Shown in pieces: positions 1-4,892 of a DNA stretch of 6,620 nucleotides. Position 1 is the stretch's first letter, and every line of letters starts with the position of its first letter. The DNA is from CAZKTO01 sp964555685. Its GTDB lineage: Bacteria > Chloroflexota > Dehalococcoidia > SHYB01. The notes under the pieces were generated by a model, which saw nothing but the letters and a program-made list of their open reading frames with translations, had not been told where the DNA came from and did not search any database. The translations under genes were made by a program, and so were the position numbers. The stretch is taken from positions 1-6,620 of the forward strand of contig CAZKTO010000093.1 of assembly GCA_964555685.1 (NCBI GenBank), written 5' to 3'.

Positions 1-98
1 CAGCCGAAGACATAGCGCTCCGGCCTCGACCGTGTCAAGGTCGTCGCTGCTCAGCCGGGCACGGAGCCCCCGAGAGTCCCGAATGAGCCGATCCCCCG
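1..98. other. Left edge, no recognisable coding content
   Basis: All three forward frames were read. The frame that continues nrdJ is closed by TGA at 84-86. A second frame has a TAG at 13-15, and a third ends in TGA at 84-86 or TAG after 140. None of the translations resembles the expected preceding part of a class II ribonucleotide reductase, nor an intein C-terminus (no His-Asn before a Ser/Thr/Cys at the junction). Nothing convincing is seen on the reverse strand. The stretch may be foreign sequence joined to nrdJ by rearrangement or by assembly. Confidence 0.5.
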
Positions 99-1976
99 TT
101 GGCCTCTCCCAACGTCCTCAAGTTCATCCACTCCAAGGACGACGATAGGTCCATCCAGAACTTCAACATCTCGGTGGCCGTGACGGACGTGTTCATGAAG
201 GCCGTCGAGGCGGGGGGCGAGTACGAGCTCGTCAACCCACGAACGCGTCAGCCCGCCGGCCGGCTGGACGCCCGCCGCGTCTTCGGCGAGCTGGTGCAGA
301 GCGCGTGGAAGACGGGCGACCCGGTGCCGGAGCTGGGGCCCATCGAGGCCACCAACCCCTGCGGCGAGCAGCCCCTCTACTCCTATGACTCCTGCAACCT
401 GGGCTCCATCAACCTCGCCAGGATGGTCACCGACGAGCTCTGCCCGGCCATCGACTGGGAACGGCTGGAGCGCATCGTCTACACGGCGGTCCGGTTCCTG
501 GACAACGTGGTGACGATGAACCGGTACCCGGTGGAGCAGATCCAGCGCGTCTCGCTGAACATCCGGCGCATCGGGCTGGGGGTCATGGGCTGGGCGGACC
601 TGCTGCTGGTCCTGGGGGTCCCGTACGACTCCGAGGAGGCGCTGGCGCTGGGGGAGCGGGTCATGGCGTTCATTCAGGACGCGGCGGACGAGGCCTCGGG
701 AGCGCTGGCCGAGGAGCGGGGCGTCTTCCCCTTGTGGGACCGGAGCGTCTACGGCCCCGGCGGCCCGCTGGGCCCCAAGCGCCTGCGCAACTCCACCCGC
801 ACGACCATCGCGCCCACCGGCACCATCAGCATCATCGCCAACTGCTCCAGCGGCGTCGAGCCCCTCTTCGCCCTGAGCTACGTCCGCAATGTAATGGACA
901 ACACGCGCCTGGTGGAGGTGAACCCGTACTTCGAGGCCGTGGCCCGCCGGGAGGGCTTCTATAGCGAGGGGCTGATGCGGGAGCTGGCCGAGCGGGGTGG
1001 CGTGCGCGGCATGCTGGGCATCCCGGAGTGGGTACAGCGCCTCTTCGTCACCGCCCACGACATCACGCCCGAGTGGCACGTGCGGATGCAGGCGGCCTTC
1101 CAGACGCACACGGATAACGCCGTCTCCAAGACGGCCAACTTCCCCCACGAGGCCACCGTCGATGACGTCCGGACCGTCTACCTCCAGGCCTACCAGACGG
1201 GTTGCAAGGGCGTGACGATCTATCGCGATGGGTCCAAGAGCGTGCAGGTGCTGAGCACGGGCCAGACGGAGCGGGCGCGGCAGGGCGTCCAGCAGGAGCA
1301 GACCCCGCACGCCGCCGAAGGCAGCGAGCCCGCCAGCGTGGAGGCGGCGTCCAGCGCACCCCAGCCGCCGGGCGTGCTCGCCGAGGCGGAGGAGATCGCC
1401 GCCGGGCCGGTCCCCAGGCGGCCGCGGGAGCGCCCAACGGTCCTGGCCGGCGTCACCCACCGCGTCCGCAGCGGCCATGGAAACGTCTACGTCACCGTCA
1501 ACGTGGATGGCGAGCGGAGGCCCTTCGAGATCTTCACGACGGTGGGCAAGGTCGGCGGCTGCGACGCGGCCCAGCTGGACGCCCTCTCGCGGCTGATCTC
1601 GCTGGCGCTGCGGTCGGGCGTGGACATCAACGCCGTCGTGGAGCAGCTGCGGGGGATCACCTGCTGTCCGGCGTGGGACGATGGCGTCATGGTGCGCTCG
1701 GTGCCGGACGCCCTCGCCCTGGCCCTCTCGCGGCACAGCCGCGAGTCCGGTGGCCCGGGGGCCGTGGCCTTCGACGAGCGGACGATGCACGGGGCGCAGC
1801 TGGGTCTCTTCAACCCGGCCTCGCAGACGGGCTCACCGCAGGCCGATGCCGCACTGCGCGAGGCCCACGGCGCCGCCGCAACCCAGAGCATGCGCTGCCC
1901 GGACTGCTCCGGCAAGCTCTCCTACCAGGAGGGCTGCCTCATGTGCCACGCCTGCGGCTTCAACAAGTGTGGATAG
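99..1976 (+). CDS. nrdJ: Vitamin B12-dependent (class II) ribonucleotide reductase, N-terminally truncated and internally deleted
   Basis: This is the C-terminal part of adenosylcobalamin-dependent ribonucleotide reductase, which makes deoxyribonucleotides in the cytoplasm. The nominal TTG start has no Shine-Dalgarno and lies inside the barrel domain, so 99 is only the first codon after an in-frame stop at 84-86. Visible are FNISVAVTD (22-30); the active-site loop NPCGEQ with N86, C88 (thiyl-radical Cys) and E90; C99 in SCNLGS, the second Cys of the redox pair; the phosphate-binding APTGTIS (238-244); a low-complexity linker (about 390-445); a TSCPD domain (about 450-545); and a C-terminal cysteine cluster (C600, C603, C613, C616, C619, C624). 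By alignment from memory to Thermotoga NrdJ (C322), roughly 220 or more N-terminal residues are absent, including the partner redox Cys. The segment normally reading like GDPGLxFxDxINxxNP is collapsed to GDP at 73-75. The remaining 1.6 kb is intact and well conserved. As it stands the product should not be active. A terminator follows at 2155. Confidence 0.9.
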   Translation: MASPNVLKFIHSKDDDRSIQNFNISVAVTDVFMKAVEAGGEYELVNPRTRQPAGRLDARRVFGELVQSAWKTGDPVPELGPIEATNPCGEQPLYSYDSCNLGSINLARMVTDELCPAIDWERLERIVYTAVRFLDNVVTMNRYPVEQIQRVSLNIRRIGLGVMGWADLLLVLGVPYDSEEALALGERVMAFIQDAADEASGALAEERGVFPLWDRSVYGPGGPLGPKRLRNSTRTTIAPTGTISIIANCSSGVEPLFALSYVRNVMDNTRLVEVNPYFEAVARREGFYSEGLMRELAERGGVRGMLGIPEWVQRLFVTAHDITPEWHVRMQAAFQTHTDNAVSKTANFPHEATVDDVRTVYLQAYQTGCKGVTIYRDGSKSVQVLSTGQTERARQGVQQEQTPHAAEGSEPASVEAASSAPQPPGVLAEAEEIAAGPVPRRPRERPTVLAGVTHRVRSGHGNVYVTVNVDGERRPFEIFTTVGKVGGCDAAQLDALSRLISLALRSGVDINAVVEQLRGITCCPAWDDGVMVRSVPDALALALSRHSRESGGPGAVAFDERTMHGAQLGLFNPASQTGSPQADAALREAHGAAATQSMRCPDCSGKLSYQEGCLMCHACGFNKCG

Positions 1977-2125
1977 AGACTGGGAGTGGGGAACGGTGAA
2001 GCTCGCCCAGATGGAAAGGGGTAAGAAGGAGTACGCGATACCCAGCTAACAAGTCCGCGGCCTTGTCCCGACCAGGGCTGCGGGCGGCCCTCGCGCCCGG
2101 CGCCTCACGGGCGCACTTCGTCCCT

Positions 2126-2147
2126 GCCCTTCCTTAGCGGGAAGGGC
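2126..2147. repeat. Pyrimidine/purine hairpin, copy 1
   Basis: A perfect 8-bp inverted repeat (gcccttcc 2126-2133, ggaagggc 2140-2147) encloses a 6-base loop. Its arms share the CCCTTCC/GGAAGGG core with hairpins at 4037-4059 and 6526-6550, so it looks like a member of a dispersed family. It lies just upstream of the nrdJ terminator and could also add structure to the 3' end of that transcript. Confidence 0.55.
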
Positions 2148-2154
2148 GCCTATC

Positions 2155-2193
2155 CGGCGTCCTCTGCACTCACCCAGAGGACGCCGCCTTTTT
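2155..2193 (+). terminator. Intrinsic terminator of nrdJ
   Basis: A perfect 12-bp stem (cggcgtcctctg 2155-2166 with cagaggacgccg 2175-2186) closes an 8-base loop and is followed by CC and five T residues (2189-2193). No T-run lies on the other side, so it works for the plus strand. It is 178 bases after the nrdJ stop codon, which means a fairly long 3' untranslated region. Confidence 0.85.
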
Positions 2194-2295
2194 GCCCGGC
2201 AGTGCCGGGAGCCAACCTTGGCCATTCACCCCTCGCCAAGGATGGGTGCCCTGCCACGCAGACGCTCACAAACGCGGAGGATATGGGGGCACATT

Positions 2296-2311
2296 CCTTC
2301 GGCAAGCTCAG
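2296..2311. repeat. Divergent copy of the cttcgg...gctcag interspersed repeat
   Basis: The sequence ccttcggcaagctcag matches the unit at 2372-2397 except that 'ttc' is replaced by 'aa' in the middle. It lies at the left side of the palindrome cluster. The match is short, so its membership in the family is an inference. Confidence 0.4.
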
Positions 2312-2335
2312 AGGTTGTGAATTTTTCCTTACGTA

Positions 2336-2359
2336 GGGGCAACCCCCCGTGGTTGCCCC
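2336..2359. repeat. Perfect 9-bp palindrome (REP-like)
   Basis: The arms ggggcaacc (2336-2344) and ggttgcccc (2351-2359) pair perfectly around a 6-base loop. There is no T-run on either strand at a useful distance, so a terminator is unlikely. It is of the 'taggggc(g/a)acc' hairpin type that I associate with intergenic repeats in Chloroflexota-like genomes. Its right arm overlaps the next, larger inverted repeat by three bases. Confidence 0.6.
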
Positions 2360-2416
2360 AGATGGGCGGGCACCCTTCGGCTTCGCTCAGGGCAGGCTCC
2401 GGCCCGCCCATCTGGG
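2357..2416. repeat. 15-bp perfect inverted repeat enclosing an interspersed repeat unit
   Basis: Arms 2357-2371 (cccagatgggcgggc) and 2402-2416 (gcccgcccatctggg) are exact reverse complements. The 30-base interior (2372-2401) is almost wholly the repeat unit that recurs at 6490-6515. The arrangement looks like a small structured element, or like a repeat unit inserted into a palindrome. It lies 66 bases beyond the stop codon of the antiporter on the minus strand and could form a strong 3' hairpin in that transcript, though no T-run follows. Confidence 0.7.
2372..2397. repeat. Interspersed repeat unit, copy A
   Basis: These 26 bases, containing cttcggcttcgctcagg, match 6490-6515 with one mismatch (g/a at 2392 versus 6510) in the same orientation. 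The unit is the loop of the inverted repeat at 2357-2416. Confidence 0.75.
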
Positions 2417-2431
2417 CGATTTGTTCACTCC

Positions 2432-2449
2432 GAAGGGACTGGTCCCTTC
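2432..2449 (-). repeat. 8-bp palindrome downstream of the antiporter gene
   Basis: The sequence gaagggac-tg-gtcccttc forms a compact perfect hairpin 33 bases past the antiporter stop codon on the minus strand. No T-tract follows, so it is a weak candidate for a 3'-end or attenuation structure and may be another dispersed repeat. Confidence 0.4.
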
Positions 2450-2481
2450 TCTGGACTCACCCCTGGCGCGCCGTCCGCCTA

Positions 2482-3828
2482 TCAAGCCCCCGCATCTCCC
2501 TGCCCGCCATCCGCAGGCCGGCGGGCGGCTCCTGGAGGCCCGCTGCCCCCGGCGCGTCGGGGCCGCAGCCCCGATCCCGGCCGGTCGAACGCGGGCACGA
2601 GGAGAATAGGCGCCACGACGGTCGTCACGACGGTCATCATGATGGCGACGCCGAAGAGGTCTTGCCCGATGACCCCCTCGGCCAGGGCGACGCCCGCGAT
2701 GATGAGGGCCACCTCGCCCCGGGGGAGCATGCCGATACCGATGCGCGTGGCCCCGCGGAGGTTGAAGCCCACGCCCAGCGCCGGGAGGCCCGCCCCAACG
2801 ACCTTGCCCACCATGGCCAGGGCCGTGATCACCACGCCGAGGCCGATGGCGCTCTTCATGGAGCCCAGGTCTACGAGCGTCCCCATGACCACGAAGAAGA
2901 CGGGGACGAGAGCGTGGGCGACGGGAACGAGCTGCCGCTCCAGGACCTCCTTGAGCCGGGTCCCGGAGAGGGCGAGGCCGATGGAGTAGGCCCCGATGAT
3001 CATCGCCAGGCCGGCCTGCTCGGCCAGCGCCGAGGCGAGGAGCGCGAGGGCGAGCGCGAGGCCCAGGACGGCGCCGTTGGCCTTGAACCCGAGCCCGATG
3101 CGCGAGAGGCGGTGCGCCAGGAGGAATCCGATGGCCGTGAGGCCCAGCCAGAACCCGACGGCCTTGACACCGACCTTCAAGACCTCGCCGCCCGAGACGC
3201 CGCCCGATTCGGCGATGCCCACCACCACGCTCAGGATCAGGATGCCCAGCACGTCGTCGATGACGGCGGCGCCCAGGATCGTGACGCCCTCGGGCGTGTC
3301 CAGCTTCTTGCGCTCGCTGAGGACGCGCGCGGTGATGCCGACGGACGTGGCGGTCATGACGGCGCCCATGAAGAGGGCCGCCGGGTCGCCGAAGCCGTCG
3401 GCCTTGCCGAAGGCGATGGTGGCGAGGACGCCGAAGAGGAACGGGAGGGCAACGCCGCCCGCGGCCACGGCGAGGCCGGGCCCCGCGTACTTGAAGAAGA
3501 GCTTGGCGTTGGTCTCGAGGCCCGCCAGGAAGAGGAGGACGATGGCGCCGATCTGGCCGATGGACCAGAGCTCGGTGGAGACGGGGATGATGGAGCCGCC
3601 CTGGCCGTAGCCCTCGGGCGTGGGGAAGAGGGGTCCGAAGCCGGAGGTGATGTCGAACTGGCCCAGGGCGAAGGGGCCGATGGCGACGCCGGCCAGGAGC
3701 TCGCCGATGACGGGCGGGACCTTGAGCCAGCGCTCGCAGACTTCGCCGGCGAGCTTGGCGGCGAGGAGGATGGCGGTGAGCTGGAAGACCAGGTGGGTCA
3801 CCAGCTCCGTGACGTTCTCTCCCTCCAT
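2482..3828 (-). CDS. Na+/H+ antiporter, CPA2 family (NapA/KefB-type)
   Basis: A 448-residue integral membrane protein of the monovalent cation:proton antiporter-2 family (Na_H_Exchanger domain, about residues 10-412), exchanging Na+ or K+ for H+ at the cytoplasmic membrane. About a dozen hydrophobic segments are visible. Family motifs are VPPVIGELLAGVAIGP (37-52), TSVGITARVL (161-170), the paired aspartates D191-D192 in AAVIDDVLGIL (ion binding; two Asp suggest an electrogenic NapA-like exchanger), a lysine K342 in GKVVGAGLPAL, and LPRGEVALI (368-376). There is no C-terminal TrkA-N or universal-stress domain. Residues after about 412 form a short Pro/Gly/Arg-rich cytoplasmic tail. The ATG at 3826-3828 is preceded on the minus strand by GAGGTG two bases away, so the start is well placed. 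An extended -10 lies about 60 bases upstream. It is convergent with nrdJ and divergent from the phosphatase gene. The transported ion cannot be told from the sequence. Confidence 0.9.
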   Translation of the reverse strand: MEGENVTELVTHLVFQLTAILLAAKLAGEVCERWLKVPPVIGELLAGVAIGPFALGQFDITSGFGPLFPTPEGYGQGGSIIPVSTELWSIGQIGAIVLLFLAGLETNAKLFFKYAGPGLAVAAGGVALPFLFGVLATIAFGKADGFGDPAALFMGAVMTATSVGITARVLSERKKLDTPEGVTILGAAVIDDVLGILILSVVVGIAESGGVSGGEVLKVGVKAVGFWLGLTAIGFLLAHRLSRIGLGFKANGAVLGLALALALLASALAEQAGLAMIIGAYSIGLALSGTRLKEVLERQLVPVAHALVPVFFVVMGTLVDLGSMKSAIGLGVVITALAMVGKVVGAGLPALGVGFNLRGATRIGIGMLPRGEVALIIAGVALAEGVIGQDLFGVAIMMTVVTTVVAPILLVPAFDRPGSGLRPRRAGGSGPPGAARRPADGGQGDAGA

Positions 3829-3849
3829 GGCACCTCGCCGTGGGGGCGC

Positions 3850-3882
3850 GGGCGCCCCGAATCCTGGCGCCGCGGGGCGCCC
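3850..3882. promoter_or_regulatory. Paired GGGCGCCC palindromes, possible operator
   Basis: Identical 8-base palindromes occur at 3850-3857 and 3875-3882, 25 bases apart, with the second part of a 10-base palindrome (3874-3883). They fall between the predicted antiporter transcription start (about 3880) and its ribosome-binding site, where a repressor or an RNA structure could act. In DNA this GC-rich, short GC palindromes can arise by chance. Confidence 0.25.
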
Positions 3883-3886
3883 CTAG

Positions 3887-3895
3887 ATTATGGCA
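3887..3895 (-). promoter_or_regulatory. Extended -10 promoter candidate for the antiporter
   Basis: On the minus strand the sequence TGC-CATAAT is an extended -10 element with one mismatch to TATAAT. No good -35 is present at 17 bases (TGCCCC). Transcription would begin near 3880, giving a leader of about 50 bases before the ATG at 3828. Confidence 0.4.
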
Positions 3896-3960
3896 CAGCG
3901 CGGGCGGCAGGGGCACGCCTGAAAGCCCCGATCGCTCGGGAGGCCCGCGCCGCCAGCCGC

Positions 3961-3966
3961 TATAAT
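3961..3966 (+). promoter_or_regulatory. -10 promoter candidate for the phosphatase/amidohydrolase pair
   Basis: A perfect TATAAT stands out in very GC-rich DNA. No TTGACA-like box lies 16-18 bases upstream (the area reads cgggaggc) and there is no extended TG. If used, the leader would be about 220 bases and would include the 34-base repeat and both hairpins before the start codon at 4192. Confidence 0.3.
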
Positions 3967-3982
3967 GGGCCTATTGATCAGT

Positions 3983-4016
3983 GCATTGAAAGCTAAACCG
4001 CATCTTCGCTTAGGCC
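3983..4016. repeat. 34-base dispersed repeat, left copy
   Basis: The sequence matches 6579-6612 in the same orientation at 28 of 34 positions, with identical blocks gcattga, gctaaacc and tcttcgct. The two copies bracket the phosphatase and amidohydrolase genes. Confidence 0.65.
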
Positions 4017-4036
4017 GACGGAGACCTAACCCCTGT

Positions 4037-4059
4037 CCCCTTCCCTGAATGGGAAGGGG
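4037..4059. repeat. Pyrimidine/purine hairpin, copy 2
   Basis: A perfect 9-bp stem (ccccttccc 4037-4045, gggaagggg 4051-4059) has a 5-base loop. It has the same arms as the hairpin at 6526-6550, with a different loop. No T-run follows, so a repeat is more likely than a terminator. Confidence 0.6.
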
Positions 4060-4084
4060 CAATAACGGCTCTCCTGCGTATCGT

Positions 4085-4105
4085 CCCTCCCCCTTCAGGG
4101 GAGGG
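4085..4105. repeat. Pyrimidine/purine hairpin, copy 3
   Basis: A perfect 8-bp stem (ccctcccc 4085-4092, ggggaggg 4098-4105) has a 5-base loop. It sits 25 bases after the previous hairpin, inside the likely leader of the phosphatase gene. Confidence 0.55.
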
Positions 4106-4191
4106 ATAAGAGGGAGAGGTCCGGCGCCGACCGGCGGAGTCTGGGTTTAGCAACTAATGCTCGCCTCTGTAGCACTCAGGGAGTCTGCGGC

Positions 4192-4866
4192 ATGGAACTG
4201 CTCCTCATCCGGCACGGCGAGGCCGACTACACGCAGCGGGACGGCGCGACATCCTATGGCGAAGGAGCGCCGCTGACGGAGCTGGGACGGCGGCAGGCGG
4301 AGCTCCTGGCGGCGCGACTCGCCGGCGCTCGCATCGACCATCTGTACGCGAGCCCGCTCCTGCGGGCGCGTCATACGGCCGAGGCCGTGGCCGCCGCCAC
4401 CGAGAGGCCGGTGCGGGTGGACCCGCGCTTCCGGGAGATCGATATCGGCGCCCTGCGCATCGCCAGACCGGAGGACGCGCGCAAGGCTATCTCCAGCATG
4501 GTCACCGGGAAGGGCCCCATGGTGTTGGACTTCTCGAAGCACGGCGGCGAGGGGGCCGCGGCGTTCGGCGAGCGGGTGGCCGCGGCGATGCACGATCTGG
4601 TGCTGGCGCCCCACGGCGCGAGTGAGGAACGGGTGGCCATCGTGTGCCACGGAGGCTTCATCAACGCCGCCCTCTACGCTTTCCTGGACCTGCCCTTCAC
4701 TGGGGTGGCGCGATTCGGTGTCGGCAACTGCTCCATCACCACCGTCCGCGTCCAGGGCGAGGCGCGGGTCATCACCGCCGTCAACGATTGCGCCCACCTC
4801 GCCTCGCTGGCGGGCGTCGGCTCGCCGGTCGCCTCGCCTCGGGACCAGATGACCCTGGGCCGGTAG
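4192..4866 (+). CDS. Histidine phosphatase family protein (phosphoglycerate mutase-like)
   Basis: A 224-residue soluble protein of the branch-1 histidine phosphatase superfamily, which transfers phosphoryl groups through a phospho-histidine. The signature is complete: RHGE at 7-10 with catalytic H8, LTELGRRQAELLA (28-40), SPLLRARHTAE (54-64) with phosphate-binding R58, the acid E82 in REIDIG, and the second histidine H153 in VAIVCHGGFI. The length fits GpmB/CobC/PhoE-like enzymes. Whether the substrate is a sugar phosphate, a nucleotide or a cofactor precursor such as alpha-ribazole phosphate (CobC) cannot be told. The ATG at 4192 has AGGGAG eight bases upstream. A protein with this fold is often labelled phosphoglycerate mutase, but phosphatase is the safer call. 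The amidohydrolase gene begins 26 bases after the stop, so the two are probably one operon. Confidence 0.88.
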   Translation: MELLLIRHGEADYTQRDGATSYGEGAPLTELGRRQAELLAARLAGARIDHLYASPLLRARHTAEAVAAATERPVRVDPRFREIDIGALRIARPEDARKAISSMVTGKGPMVLDFSKHGGEGAAAFGERVAAAMHDLVLAPHGASEERVAIVCHGGFINAALYAFLDLPFTGVARFGVGNCSITTVRVQGEARVITAVNDCAHLASLAGVGSPVASPRDQMTLGR

Positions 4867-4892
4867 CCTTCCTCTCGCTCGCCAGGGCCGCC

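Larger units (their letters stand above)
1977..2481. other. Repeat-rich intergenic region between convergent nrdJ and antiporter genes
   Basis: There is no supported gene in these 505 bases. The first half holds GC-rich hairpins (for example gcgcccg/cgggcgc near 2090-2115, and 2126-2147) and the nrdJ terminator at 2155-2193. A further small hairpin (cccggc-agt-gccggg, 2195-2209) and a 7-bp inverted repeat (2216-2222 with 2235-2241) follow directly. The second half (about 2290-2450) is a pile of palindromes and interspersed repeat units, listed separately. The genes on both sides point into this region, so it needs no promoter. I see no tRNA-like T-loop or other RNA gene. Confidence 0.7.
3829..4191. 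other. Divergent intergenic region
   Basis: These 363 bases separate the antiporter start from the phosphatase start and contain no supported gene. From left to right they hold the antiporter ribosome-binding site (complement of 3831-3836), two GGGCGCCC palindromes, an extended -10 for the minus strand, a TATAAT for the plus strand, a 34-base dispersed repeat, two pyrimidine/purine hairpins, and an AGGGAG ribosome-binding site at 4178-4183. Confidence 0.7.

Noticed and set aside
1..104. An intein or split intein just upstream of the nrdJ homology
   Set aside because: NrdJ proteins often carry inteins, but no frame shows an intein C-terminal motif ending in His-Asn before Ser/Thr/Cys, and the nrdJ frame is stopped at 84-86.
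51..1790. Long open frame on the minus strand opposite nrdJ
   Set aside because: A high-GC shadow: Arg/His/Asp-rich low-complexity translation with no family motif, opposite a clearly conserved gene.
99..1976. The natural split of class II reductase into NrdJa and NrdJb, as in Pseudomonas
   Set aside because: In that split the catalytic barrel stays in NrdJa and only the C-terminal part is separate. Here the break falls inside the barrel and the fragment keeps the radical cysteine loop.
1996..2049. 17-residue open frame (GTG start, MKLAQMERGKKEYAIPS) after nrdJ
   Set aside because: It is very short, has only a loosely spaced GGAG, and has no independent support.
2432..2449. Intrinsic terminator of the antiporter gene
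   Set aside because: The hairpin is perfect, but no T-run follows on the minus strand, so it is listed only as a palindrome.
2290..2450. Possible CRISPR array
   Set aside because: The repeats are palindromes and dispersed units of different kinds, without regular spacing or spacers.
2218..3996. Long plus-strand open frame opposite the antiporter, and another minus-strand frame at 2387-3916
   Set aside because: Both are low-complexity shadows that run through repeats and intergenic DNA. The antiporter frame shows real transmembrane and family motifs.
4644..4892. N-terminal extension of the amidohydrolase upstream of 4893
   Set aside because: It overlaps the phosphatase gene in another frame, is Arg/His-rich, and family homology begins only after the GTG at 4893.
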